A program made the translations under genes and the position numbers. The notes below the pieces were generated by a model. That model ran no database searches and had not been told where the DNA came from. It saw nothing but the letters and a program-made list of their open reading frames with translations. Of a stretch of 64,000 nt of DNA, positions 1 to 11,651 are shown one piece after another. Source of the stretch: Apiospora phragmitis (taxonomy: Eukaryota > Ascomycota > Sordariomycetes > Amphisphaeriales > Apiosporaceae); contig JAQQWL010000015.1 in NCBI GenBank assembly GCA_038363925.1, positions 2,232,001 to 2,296,000 on the forward strand, in the 5' to 3' direction. Numbering within the stretch: the first letter of the stretch is position 1; each line of letters begins with the position of its first letter.

Positions 1-2250
1 GTGACAGGGTAGAAGGAAGACAAGTGAAGTGTGTAGATTCTCGCGGCTGGCGTACATGTAGGTAGCTTTGCAAGATGATACGTAAAATTTGAAGAGGCAA
101 GAAGGTTTTCAATAAAAGGCTGAGGAGTGAATACGTACGATGTAAACTTAGGGGAGATGTTACTGGAGTGAAGGTTGGTAGCCTAAATAGATGTCAGTTG
201 TCTTGTATGATCAACCTATTTGTAGTCCACGCAAGACGAAATTGATGAAAGGACGTTGCAGATATTTCAAGTTGATGGTATGGGAAGCTGTGGGTACGAT
301 GCCTGCTTGACAATATGACAATGTGGATAATAGAAAAGAAGTGAGGGTTTGTGGAATTCCGGACGGTATGGAGGGAAAGGAAAAGATAGATTGTACCGAT
401 TGATATATCAATTAGTTGATGATAGGGTTGTGAGCTTGCTGAGATCTGGAATCCATGAGAGAAATTGCAGTCTCATGGGCTCATGGGAATATGAAGGGCA
501 TTGTTTTGTGGACGCAAATAGAAAATGAAGTACCACTGGTCAAAGTATATGAGACTTCGGGGCTTGAGCGACTTACTGCTTGACGAGGAAGACATCAAGA
601 CCAGGTTGAGGGAGATGATGGAAGAGGTTGGAAGCAGTTTGGGATGCCACAGATTTAACTGCAAGGAAGACTGCTTGTTGTGTGATGACCAATTCGTTTC
701 TTCCACTTGAATGTGAAAAAGAGATTGTGTTCGTATGTTGGAGATGGGGGAGGAGTTGTTTCGGGGTTGTGTAATATCAGAGTGTAGGAGTACGTGGAAA
801 GGGAAGAGGTAGCAGTATCAAGAATGACTGTAACAATTAAAAAAATAGGCTTACCTGAGAATTCAAGCCTGTAAGTAACAGGTCAAGATCAAGTCTGGAA
901 TCCTATTGTTAGAAATCTTTTGGTGGGTTAGTTGCCACCTATGAAAGAAATATTGATGGAAATAGAGGTATTGTAGAGGGAAGTGGAGAAGGTGAAGGGC
1001 GGACCTTTGTTGATAGCACCTGATTCAGAATTGGGCTCCTTGAAGAAGCAGTAGAATGTGTATGACTCGTGAAGTTCGAGAGATTAATGAGAAGTAGAAA
1101 AGGAAAATGAGAGAGATGGTATCCGGGGTGTAGGATCGATTATGTATGAGAGCGTTGCACCCAGGAGGAAGTCAGAGAAGATGTCTGATGACGTCTTGCA
1201 TAGATCCCAACCGCGCGAAGGCAACCGAGAAATTCGGACATGCTCTGTTTGGTTCAGGGCCTACAGTGTTACAAACACTGGAAGATAGGTTGCTTGGGGA
1301 TGTAGTGTAGAGGGATGGGTTGTAACTTACATTCTTCTACAACGAATAGTTGTTGTGGCTGGGGAGTTGGTGGCAGGAGTGGGAGGAGATGTTGGGTTGA
1401 GGAAGATGGAATCGGCTGAGAGTTCAAGGAGAGTGTACGAGTGACAAAAGCCGAGAAGGCTCCTCGAGATAGGATGATGGGAGAGTTCATGAGACTAACG
1501 TACCTTTCGTTGACTGGTTGTGTAGAAGACGCAGTAATGGTGTTGTTGGGAGAGAGAAGGGTGACGAGATGCCGAATCACGAAGTGGGAAATGATCAAGG
1601 ATCTCCGAGGGGAATATGCTTACCTGAAAGGTAGAAAGGATCTGGTCAGTACAAAGAACCCTAGGAAGTGGTCTCTTGGAGGGGAGAGGGAAGGGTAAGG
1701 AGGAACATGAGTTGAAGAGAAAACATGGGAGAAGACGTGTGACAGGTGTACGATGTCGAGAGACCCTTCAACAAGATTAAAGAGGTCCGACAGCTTCTGA
1801 TGAACTCACCTGGTCAAAGACGATGGTATGTTGATCCAGTGTGTTGATGGAAACCCGAGGGGTGTGGATTTGAGGGAGGGAAGATGGTGAAGGAGGATGC
1901 GTTTGTACGTCCTGGTGGTTGGTCGTACATGCGACTTAAGAGCAGGTAGATGGGACGAATGGTGAGTGAATAGAAGCAGAAAAAATCCACTTACCTTGCT
2001 TGATGTCGACGGCCAAGTTGCTGACCTTCAAGATCTGATCTTGGATGGTTGTGTTGTTGTGTGAGTGGTAGGACGAAAAGTGTGGGTGAGGGTTGTGGTG
2101 AGGTGAAGAGAAGGAGACAAGCACTAGGCTGGCTGCACTTACCACTGAAGATCAGCCGAATAGGTCAATGAGAAAGTATCGACGACAGTGGGGCAAGTAT
2201 TCGGCGATGCCAGTGTCAGTTTCCTACCAGACCTCTCGGCAGATTTGGTC
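1..2250 (-). other. Purine-rich (plus strand) region; putative minus-strand spliced leader of an off-window gene
   Basis: The plus strand is strongly G/A-rich, so a minus-strand transcript would be pyrimidine-rich, as in fungal promoters and 5' leaders. Read on the minus strand there are several splice-like junctions. A donor lies at 2142 and an acceptor at about 2040, followed by a 45-nt candidate exon (1995-2039) with a strong GTAAGT donor. Further AG|GT[A/G]AG junctions sit at 1809/1810, 1623/1624 and 854/855, the last ending a 14-nt segment (855-868). No protein of recognisable family is encoded and no convincing start codon was found. Best guess: leader or first microexons of a gene whose body lies left of position 1. 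A long non-coding RNA is the alternative. Confidence 0.3.
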
Positions 2251-4493
2251 TAGCGTATAGTAGGTAGGTACCTAGGAGGAGGAGCGCGTGCTGTTCACCC
2301 GGCAATACGGAGAGGATATCAGGTCTCAGGGGTAGCCACATACGACAGGAAACGACCCAGACACGTGGTCGAATCACGCTGTGTTCGAGGTAATAATGTC
2401 TTACTACATACATGGATATATACAAATCTACATTGACATTCTGGGCTGTAGCCAGTGCGTAGTAATAATGCCTCCAGTGATTCTGCATCATCTCAGATGC
2501 ATGAACATTAGGTACCACAAACGGAAGGCACAGGGCGGCCGGCTAGCTACAGGAATGTGGGTCTCTTCACCAGGACCCCCCGGGAAGAGAGAAAGAGCAG
2601 CGGGACATCACCAGACGTAACTTCTACATCAAAGAAGCAACGCCATGTGAACATGCTGCCAAAGCCCACTGCATGATCGACAGCCTGGCATCTGGTACAG
2701 GACCGAGAGGAGATGAGAGTTGCTTGTTGATGGTGTGTAGAGCATTGCCATGACCATACAGGGATGAACACAATGAGCAATAAATTCTCACAGTTGTACG
2801 AATTACCTGATATAAAGAAAAATATCATGGCATTGTATAATGTGCTGAGAGTTTATTCTGTGATAATTGTAGAATGCTAGCACCAATAAGCATCAGATAT
2901 TGACCCAGCCCTTCAGTTCCTGGGTAAAAAGAATTCGCAGGCTTTGCTACCATATTTGACCTGTTCCAGAAATTAGTGGTGTTAACCAATGGGGAATTGA
3001 TTTTTCAGGCGAAAGCTGGGCTTTTTTCTTCTTTCCATACCTGCTACCTAGCCTGTGGCCAATCAAGTAACACGGCAGACTTCTATAGCTTTTAGGCCCT
3101 ATGTTAGGTAGGGGGAGCTCAAAATACTCAACAGCTTCCTGACACTCAAGGTGGGCATTAGGCATTTGTTGAGCCCGGCAATTTGATAACCACACTCCTA
3201 TGACGAGGATAAAAAAATGCTCATTTTCTTTGATGCGGGCCTATCAGTTGTTAAGTTGGGAAATACAAGTATGTAGGTACGTAAGTACTTGAGATTGGGT
3301 GCATTGCGGATTTTGGTTGATGATGTGAGAACCTAGAGGGGGAGGGGTAGTGAGAGGTAAGATAGGGGTCGAGCGAAGGCTGTAATTCAGTTACGGCGAT
3401 ATGTTCATATGTAGGTGGTGGGCTGACTTCATTGGATCAATAAAAGCGTAGGAATAATGATAGAAGCCGGCGAGGCGATGAAGATGACGAATAGGTGGTA
3501 ACCTTTGTCTCCCATAACATACCAAACTGGAATAGTTTTGGTGCTAACGTGTATTCGGCCAACGTACATTTGGCTAATATGTACTCGATGAGACTATTGT
3601 TCCTCGAGTTGCTTATGTCCTTTCATGTCGTACATACACCAAGCGTATCTGGGAAACCCCAGCATCTCACGGTGACAAGATCATCGACGTAGACATCTCA
3701 GGGCCATACGGCCTTGCGGAGCACACATGATTTTGCTCTCCTGATTTCGAGCTGTCACACGTCAGCTCATGCAGAGTCGATGATAGCCGTCATGAGACTC
3801 CGATGCGACAAGGTTGTCGTTCCAGTCTTGGTCTAACAGCCCTCGTGGAAACCCGACATGATATCACAGCACAGCAGCTGTTCCGAGCATAAGGGAGCTA
3901 GCTGGGCTGCTCCGTAAAGGTTGGGCGCTCAAGGGTTGTAAATAATCGGAAGAAGTAGACGGCTTTGTTGCTGTCACATACTCAACTTCTGTTGAGAAGC
4001 TTTCGAACCAGCGACCTCCATGTAGTATTCGCCATGTATTGATGGACGAAGATGTCATGTCAATTTTTTCCAAATGCTCATCAGAGCCTTGATACATGAC
4101 AAACATATCTCACGTGAAGCCGGAGGTCATTGGCAGCAGCAACTTTCACAACATCATCAGGGCAAGAGAGGGACAAGTTGATGATGACTACGTCATTTAG
4201 TAGTATTGGTACTTCCTAAGTGGCTATCTGTGTACCGCTTCGTAAGGATAGAAGGATGTCACGTGAATAGCATCGCGTGAGTTGCGTCAATAGAGCCCCC
4301 TGCTCGTGTATCAAGCGTGCTTCCCAGTAAAGCAAGCACCTTGTCCCGGATGGGTCAATGCATCTATATGCGCGAACAGTGCTCCTTCGGCTGTGCACTA
4401 TTCCTACGAGAACACATCGTGCTTTCCCCATACCCACAGAGAAAAGCGGCCCTTCCGCCCTGTCTACCAAAAGTAGTCCAGGTATGGGTATTC
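2251..4493. other. Intergenic, no gene recognised
   Basis: Only short, mutually overlapping reading frames without family resemblance are present. The stretch just upstream of 4494 is the 3' flank of RNA14 (minus strand). Near 2270 there is a small self-complementary run around GGTACCTAGG, of a type common in fungal spacers. I see no tRNA, rRNA or transposon here. Confidence 0.4.
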
Positions 4494-7400
4494 CTAATAT
4501 TGAGCGCCATAGTATTGGTTCGGCTGGGCTGGGTAACCGGGAAGAGGAGCTGACGCCCCTGGGACCATGTAAGGATTAGCAAGCTGCGATGGTGTAAAGC
4601 CCTGCTGGCCGGAATTAGCTGCCTGAGGGGCTTGTGTCCAGTCAGAGGGTGAAGGCTCGTAATCGTCACTGGATGGAGGTCTTTGAGTGTATTGTGCGGT
4701 CGGCTGGGGGGGAAGTCGAGTAAGGCCCCTCGAGTAGGGGCTTGCGGGACGACCAGCAGGCCCTGAACGTTGACAGTTAGCAATTGAAAATGGGCATTTC
4801 TTCTTGTAACTTATCGGTGATGCGTACGTGAGGCTTGATCACTCCGCAGACCCTGATTTTGCGAAGCCCTCCATTCATTGTAGTCCGGCACGGTCGTATC
4901 CCTGATGACACGCACCAAGGCGTCGGATCGGAAGCGCTGTGCGCCGTACTGATGTGGGGGAGGGATGAGGCTCAGGAGGAAAGTGATGTCCCGAGAAATG
5001 GGTGCAGGCGTACTGCTGTATGTGACACCTTGACCCTGCGCTCGCCTTTGTTGGTCCATTCGACGCCCAGCCGCGCCTTTGAGCGGAGAAGCGCCACGCT
5101 GGACCTTCCTGGGAGGATAGTCATCTTCGTCGGGCTGGTAAGGACGCTTTGGCGAGTTGACTACAGGCAAGAATTGTTGCCTCGGGCTTCTGTCCGCCAT
5201 GACTGACGGGTGAGGGCTCACACGCGCCGAGGTATTGATTTGCTCGATGGACGGCATGATGTTGTTCTTGGGCCTCATCTGGGCACTGGGAGAGATTATC
5301 ACCCGGGCACTGATGGGGTTGAAGCGGTCCGAGGAGAAGCGGGCTGCAAAGTGGGCCAGGCTAGGGTCTTCAGGAAAAGACTCGGCCATCTGTTTCTCCA
5401 AATCCTTGATCTGGGCGAGCTCGCCAAACTTTGCTTCATAGCTGTGGAAATAAGCGTATAGAGGCTTCAGCTTGTGAGTAAGCTCGGGCTTCTCCTTGAA
5501 GCGCTTGACAGATTGGGAGAACACGACTCGGGCATCTGGAAAAATGATTAGTACCGAGAATAGGAACAGGGGAGGACCGGCAATATGAACTTACTGGTGG
5601 TATCATGCCGCGAATGCAAGTGTTTGAGATAAGCAACCATAAAGTGTTCATCTTCAGGAAACAACTTAGCGCCGCGCTCGAAGATCTTGGTAGCGACAGG
5701 GTCTTGGTAGATGTCCCATTCGATATGCGCGACTGCAACGTAGACATCGCTAGTGAGCCGACCTTTGGCCCGTGCCTCGGTGAAAATGGCTCGAACGCCA
5801 GAAGTCGGAGTGCCTTTGCCCTGACCCTGGATACGGCGGAACGCACGCGTGAGAGCTATCCAGAGATAGGAGATTTGTTGCGAAAGCATTTGGATCTGGA
5901 CAGCGAATCCTTCTCGCACAGCCTTGATGCGTTCCTCCCTTATGCTGGTCTTGGCCGGTTTCTCAGCCACCTCGCCGTCATCAGTCTCCATCTGGGGCTC
6001 GTCGGATTCGGCTAGGGAAGGATCGTTCTCGATATAACCAATAGCTGTCGCCTCACGGTCCTTCAGCTTCTTCACCATCTCATAAAGAGCACCCAGCACC
6101 GTGTCATAAGGTGCGCGGACAGCCCGGCTGAGGGCCAACTTCCCGGCTTCACCCTCTCCAGAGGGATGCGTGGACTCGATGCGATCCGCATGCTTCAAAG
6201 CAAGAAGCGCACTTTCAGGATTGGCTGTGATTCCGTCAACTAGGAACTGAAGCCCGAGATCCGACCCGTCTTTTCCAAGGACACCATTGTCGAAGCACCA
6301 CTCTGCGGCATCAACCCACAACTCAGGCCAGAACCGCAAAGCCATCAGTGCCTGCTTGTAGACATGAATAACACGAGACTTGTAAGTCTCCGGCTCGTCC
6401 GTCTTTAACGCAAGCGGGTCGTCCTTCTCCAAGCGATCCACCTCTTCCACAAGTCGACCTGCTCAAGATATCCCTGATCGCCCTCAAAGCCCGTCGCAGG
6501 GGGAGTCGGGGGATTGTAGTCCTCTGCAAGCCGCGGGTGAAGTTTTCGAGATGGGTGTTGGCGCTCCGTGCCGACATATACGAAGGCGATTTCTCCTGTA
6601 GGAATTTTCGACCCTGAACACTATTAGTGTGCTGCCAACGTATGCTGTGTGTGGATATGCGACCTACCGCTACTTTGTTGATTCCAAGCTCGAACTGATC
6701 ATACTCTTTCCAGAGAATGTTCAAGTTCGACATAGGAATACATATAGCTCGTTGATATGCCTTGCGCAACACGTCCATCTTTTGCATGTCTTGCCAGCCT
6801 TTTCCATCGATCTGGCCTGGCCCACTCTTGATGAACTGGATGTAGTCGTGCCACATCTTGCCCGAGTCCCGGTCATGACCAATGTTATCCAGTACGAATT
6901 CGTACGATTGGTTCACAATCTGGCGCGCCTGGCCGGTGCCATCGTGCAAGTCGTTTCGTCGGCGGATACATCTCAGATATGCCGTCCAGAGCTGTACACT
7001 AGGTATCGTCATAAGGGTACGCTGGAAGATCTGCTCGGCCTCGGCGAAATTATCCAGACTGAGTTCCTGTTGAAGGTATTGCACCCATATCTCCGCCTGT
7101 GGTGGTCAGTCTCTGCAATTTGTTCGATGGGATGGGAAACTAACCGATTGGGGGAACACTTTCAAGAAGCGCTCGTACATAGCTCTGATGTCTTGAATCA
7201 CGTTACGTCTGCGGTGTTCTTCGATCAAAGCCAACCAAGCATCCATATCGCCACGGGGATCGTCCTTGATGCGATCCTCCAAGATACCGATGATATCAGT
7301 CGGGAGACGCGATTTGGCCTCGTTAATGTTTGGGGTAGATGTTACAATGCCCAGTCCATTGCTCACTTGAGCTGTCGGACCAGGCGCAGCAGGGTCGTTG

Positions 7401-7909
7401 AAGGTCTCTGCTGGAGTGGTCAACTGTTGCAGGGGAGAATGTGTGAAAGTACGGGACTGCGATTCAGAAGAAGCAGGCTTGAGGCCGTCCGCTGCGGCAG
7501 TAGAAACTGCAGGCGGAGGGGTTGCGGAATCGTCTTCATCATCCGAGGACCCAACTATGAATCCACCCGCCTTTTTGGGTTTCTTAGACGGACGAGGAGA
7601 TGCCGTAACATCATCGCGCTTTGCAGCGGCAACCGGAGTGTGCGAGGCGGGAGGCAAGACTGGGACAGTAGTGGTAATGCTGATAGATTCAGGGTCGTAC
7701 TCTCCGCCATCTTCATCGGCATCCGAAGTAGGGTCACCAGAAGCATTGGATGTTGGATCAACAGAATCAGGTTCTTGTGCTTGTTCATGGCTATCATGCT
7801 CAGTATGTTGTTGATCTTCTGAAGTCCCAACTCCATCACCAGTTCCCCATGTATTGTCAGTCTCCTCGCCGTGTTGGGCAAACCCATCCTTGGGGTTCTC
7901 AGATGCCAT
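4494..7909 (-). CDS. RNA14: mRNA 3'-end-processing protein RNA14 (CstF77 family, HAT repeats)
   Basis: Subunit of cleavage factor IA, which with RNA15/PCF11 recognises and cleaves pre-mRNA 3' ends in the nucleus. Five exons: 7145-7909, 6668-7096, 5595-6613, 4828-5535, 4494-4762; all introns are GT-AG, 48-65 nt. An acidic, low-complexity N-terminus (about residues 1-220) precedes tandem HAT repeats and the Suf domain (motif ALMALRFWPELWVDAAEWC), then a Pro/Gln-rich tail ending in NQYYGAQY. The start is the ATG at 7909, which opens the acidic N-terminus. Oddity: two 1-nt losses in exon 3, at the G5 run 6499-6503 and at CC 6429-6430, break the frame between the segments ending in PRLP and starting EKDDPLAL. 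Adding two bases makes the exon sum 3192 nt (1063 aa). As the gene is essential in yeast, these are probably sequence errors. Confidence 0.93.
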
Positions 7910-8995
7910 TTTTGGCGACAAGATCGGAGGACAAGATGTCGTTGCGAAATCGGATGCGCTATGAGGGTCTGCTGTGCGTACAGCAAGTATCTCGGCGATC
8001 GTGGACTTTTTGTCAAGAGTTGGTCGGAAAGCAGAGCGCGCTAGACAAAGCTCGTTGTGGGAATGGACTTGCGCAAATGCAAGTAGTAGAAGTTCCGCTG
8101 TCACAAGGCCCGGTCCTAGAAGATCAAAATGTCTGATGGCAGTGGTATAATTACAAGCAAAGGGAGGACGGATAGGGCGCCGAGAGAAGAAGAATGACGA
8201 CTTCGGCGACTGTCACGATGCGAAAGTGAAGAAGCAACCCCAGCCTTGACTTTGCTGCGAATTCTCGAAGAGGCAAGGCGCGGATTAAAGCGTTTTCAGA
8301 CTGGCGTGCTGGGATTGAACAAGGATTAAGGTACATGCCAGCCACGGAAAGCTCAGTGCTGGTGGAAAGCTGCTCAGACGCACAGACTTTATGGTCTTCA
8401 GGTACCTTTAGTAAATGCACCGATCGGGGATGGGGGGAGTGTTTCTCCGATTGAGCAGCTACATGCGAACAGAACAGACGGGAACCTTGACTTGACCACG
8501 CTAGCAGACCCTTGCGACCTTGCCTGTTTAACGTAGTGGGCCCCCGTAAGCACGCTTGTTTACTGCTAGCGCTCGAGGCTTGACTGGCTGGTAATGGCAC
8601 ACACGGCGAGAATCGAGATACATGTCTTCTGCAAGCACTTAACGTCAGACGCGTGAGAAAGTCGCGTTCAATTTCAATTTAGGCGACCCCACTGGAAATT
8701 GGCTGGGAACTGGGAAGCTGGCGAGTCCCATATCTCTTTCCCACGTCGCAAAAACAAATCCATTCGCTGCCCATCCCTCCACCAACCAAAGCTGCAGAGT
8801 GGACCAGCCTACTTACCTTCACTCCTTCTCTGTCCAATATCGTTTCATGAACTGGAAGAACCCTCGTTATTCAAGTTCTACTTCGTTGGGTTTCCCCCTC
8901 TCCATCTCTTTTTACGCTTCATAAACAAACCATCACTTCTATCCCACCAATTATACCCAACATCTCCCACGCTTCACTCTTCACAACCCGCCAAG
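7910..8995. promoter_or_regulatory. Divergent promoter between RNA14 and ASF1
   Basis: 1.1 kb separates the two start codons. The ASF1-proximal part (about 8800-8990) is pyrimidine-rich, with CT tracts ending in a CACAACCCGCCAAG context before ATG at 8996. An ACGCGT element at 8649-8654 matches the MluI cell-cycle box bound by MBF (Mbp1/Swi6) in fungi, which would fit S-phase control of a histone chaperone. That role is inference, since one 6-mer in 1.1 kb can occur by chance. No gene is recognised inside the interval. Confidence 0.55.
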
Positions 8996-10049
8996 ATGTC
9001 TGTCGTATCGCTTCTGGGGGTCAACATCCTCAACAACCCGGCCAAGTTTGGCGACAAGTACGTCTTCGAGATCACCTTCGAGTGTCTTGAGCAGCTCGAG
9101 AAGGGTACGACCACCAATCATTCCCATACATACTTGCCCGTGTGGTCAATTATATACTAACTTGTGCTGCCATACAGACCTCGAGTGGAAGTTGACTTAC
9201 GTCGGCTCAGCGACCTCGTAAGTCCCTTACTGCCTATATTTGTGTCTTCACACCGCTTTTGCCAATGGCTTACCATTCTTTTCCCCAATCAAGGGACCAG
9301 TATGACCAGGAGCTCGACTCCCTCCTAGTAGGCCCGATCCCCGTCGGAGTCAATAAGTTTGTCTTCGAGGCAGAAGCACCAGACACCAAGCGAATTCCCG
9401 ACGCCGATGTTCTGGGTGTTACTGTCGTCCTTCTGACGTGTTCATACGACGGTCGCGAATTTATTCGAGTCGGCTACTACGTGAACAACGAGTACGAGAC
9501 AGAGGAGCTGAACGCCGATCCTCCGGCCAAGCCTATCATCGAAAAGATCCGAAGAAATGTGTTGGCCGATAAGCCCCGTGTGACTCGGTTTGCCATTAAG
9601 TGGTAAGTTATTCCCGAAAACCTGACTCCCTCCCCCAAATTCAACGCCCACTAACAGCTTGTAGGGATTCTGAAGCTTCTGCGCCGGCCGAGTTCCCCCC
9701 TGAGCAGCCCGAGGCCGATGTACAGCCTGATGACGAGGAGTACGGTGCCGAAGAGCTTGCCGAAGAGGCCGAAGAAGAGGATGCTACCGCTACAGGCGAG
9801 GCCAATGGCGAGGCAGTCGCGGCCGCTGCTGGAGGCGATGCTGAAATGGGCGGCGTTGAAGGCGGTGAGCCCGCAGAAGAAGACGAAATGTCTGAGGACG
9901 GAAGCGTTGACCTGGAGAACGAGAGCGAAGATGATCTCGAAGAGGAGGGCGAAGAAGAAGTCGCCGAAGGCGAAGCCGGCGGTGACGATGCCATGGAAGT
10001 CGATGACAAGCCTGCTGGCGGCAAGGCCCCGGAAGTCATGGCCCACTAG
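8996..10049 (+). CDS. ASF1: Histone H3-H4 chaperone ASF1
   Basis: Nuclear chaperone that binds the H3-H4 dimer and hands it to CAF-1 or HIR during replication-coupled and replication-independent nucleosome assembly. Four exons: 8996-9104, 9178-9217, 9294-9602, 9665-10049 (843 nt, 280 aa), frame intact. The N-terminal ~155 residues are the conserved ASF1 beta-sandwich, opening [18 protein letters not shown] and containing the typical segments [22 protein letters not shown] and [20 protein letters not shown]. The C-terminus (about 160-280) is an Asp/Glu-rich tail as usual in fungi. The start is chosen at ATG 8996 because the conserved fold begins there. It is divergent from RNA14. A duplication just after the coding end repeats the final codons and stop. 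Confidence 0.96.
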
Positions 10050-10196
10050 AGACGGGTACCCAATGACCCTGACTTGCCTGTAGTTGCTACAGGTAAGCCT
10101 GCCTTACCTGTAGTTCCTACAGGTAACTCGGTTGCCGCCCACTAGCGACGGGTACTCGATGAGCCTGCCTTGCCTGTAATTAATTGCTACAGGTAA
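10041..10196 (+). repeat. Imperfect direct repeat (2 copies) with palindromes at the ASF1 stop
   Basis: Copy 1 (10041-10096) begins with the last sense codons and TAG of ASF1 and continues into the 3' flank. Copy 2 (10137-10196) repeats the same order: GCCCACTAG, then a GACGGGTAC block, then a CCTGTA...CTACAGGTAA block. Between them, 10104-10126 is a perfect hairpin with 10-nt arms (TTACCTGTAG / CTACAGGTAA) around a 3-nt loop. A second, shorter one sits at about 10077-10093. The second copy does not alter the protein because the first TAG is intact. It could be a local duplication or a small palindromic element, and could affect 3'-end formation. Confidence 0.75.
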
Positions 10197-11115
10197 ATCG
10201 GCCACCAACAGTACAAACTTGAAATCAGATCGAGTGTTGAGGAAGCGCCCCGGAAGATGAGCGGTGCGGTAAACGCCGGCAGAGGGTTCACAACGAGGCA
10301 TGGTGAACACCAACACCTGGGCACGACTATTCCAATTCTAGTATTGGTAGGAACAAAAAGCAGAGCTACTGCGATACGAGGTTACGAGTTGCATGGCATG
10401 TTACATGATGGCGGTTTACTTAATTCAGAGGCCAGGAGACCTGTGTGGTAGCACTTAGATTCGGTCTCCTTTTGAATAAAACTACAATGATTCCCTCCCA
10501 ATTTGTCTATGAGCATGGATTTCTGTTGCACACAATGCTTCTGCATGAGCGAAAATGAAGTAACTAAGAACTGCCACCCACCAGCTTCTCCGGCGATGGT
10601 CACGATTATGCCATGGGCCAGCTATTCCCTCGTCGCCCGTACCAGATGAAGTAAATGCCAATTTTTCTTATCCAGTCTACGAGTACTCTGTGTACTACAA
10701 GCAATGAATTCCTGCGCTGCCACCTCCAAGGCTTGGCGAAGAGGCGATACACGCCGATAGACATTCGCATCAATGTTTGTCACCTTAACGTGGAGTGTAT
10801 GCCCCCGAAGGAATTTGAATATCGGAGAGGAACAGGGGTCAGTATCAGTAGTTTTGCATCGCGATCACTGCGGGTTATGGGATCGTAGCATACTTCGGTG
10901 ATCGTTGTAAGCATCAACACCCGTCATTGCTTCAGCTTCAGCTGCCCCATTCCCACCAACTGCACCAGTTTGATAAACCGCTGGGTTCCCCTTTGAAACA
11001 CCCGAACGAAAACAACAACAACAGCAAAGTGTCGCGAACCTATCGAAGTACTAGCAAGGACTAAGAAGAAATAAGCCGAAAACGACACGTATAGTTCTTG
11101 AACTCGGTCCACAAT
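10197..11115. other. Intergenic, no gene recognised
   Basis: About 0.9 kb between the ASF1 3' repeat and the RING-type gene. Short frames only, without recognisable similarity or splice structure. The last 150 nt presumably hold the promoter and leader of the following plus-strand gene. Confidence 0.4.
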
Positions 11116-11651
11116 ATGTCCTACCATATAGCCCAAGCCCAACCCCCGCCCTCGCCGCCGGCTTCCGCTGCACCTCCTGCCAGAAGCGGACGGGCGACCT
11201 GCTGGCCCTGCCCTGCGGGCACAGCGGCCACAGCGTGTGCCGCTGGTGCGTCGAGGAGGCCATGACAGCCGCGGTGCAGGCCAGCCCGTTCGCGCCCGTG
11301 CGCCTCTGCGACGGCACCGAGATCGCGGACCTCGAGGGCGAGCTCGGCTACGTCGCGACCAACGGCGCACTCGTGGCCGCGTACAGGAGGGGGGAGAAGC
11401 TGTGGCGGTACCGTGAGCGGAAAAAGTCGGAGGCTTCGGCTGCTTCTTCGGCTTCCGCTTCCGATAACTCCAACACCACCGCCACGTCCAACGTTCCTGG
11501 GGGTAGTGGTGTGATGTCGTCGCTGGCGTGGCGACTACCTCTCGACAATAACAATAGCAGCATCAGCATCAGCAGCAGCAGCAGTAGGAGAGGCACGACG
11601 GCAAGGTCGCAAGAAGTCTACGACGGTGGGGAAAACAAACGAACCTTTTGA
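11116..11651 (+). CDS. Small RING-type zinc-finger protein, frame broken once
   Basis: From ATG 11116 the frame reads MSYHIAQAQPPPSPP and then slips at GG 11160-11161. One extra base there joins it to a Cys/His-rich stretch: C-T-S-C, then L-PCGH, then VCRWC. This is the C-x2-C ... C-G-H-x6-C-x2-C core of a RING-like finger, as in fungal RING or IBR E3-type proteins, followed by a P-x-R-L-C-D-G-T-E-I segment. The corrected protein is 178 aa with a Ser/Asn-rich C-terminus encoded by an AGC/CAG-rich tract (about 11555-11588). Ubiquitin ligase activity is only inferred from the zinc-binding pattern. The second half of a canonical RING is not obvious, so it may be a partial or atypical finger. Confidence 0.55.

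Noticed and set aside
525..710. Plus-strand frame with LLLDEEDIKTRLREMMEEVG-like helix
   Set aside because: Lies in a purine-rich stretch where Glu/Arg/Lys codons arise by composition; no homologue recognised.
4000..4045. GGTTCGAA box on the minus strand resembling a tRNA B box
   Set aside because: No T-stem pairing, no A box at the right distance and no acceptor stem.
4835..5461. Plus-strand open frames opposite RNA14
   Set aside because: Antisense shadows of the conserved RNA14 exons; no family resemblance or splice signals.
9641..10046. Long minus-strand frames opposite the ASF1 acidic tail
   Set aside because: Low-complexity shadows of a GAG/GAA-rich coding strand.
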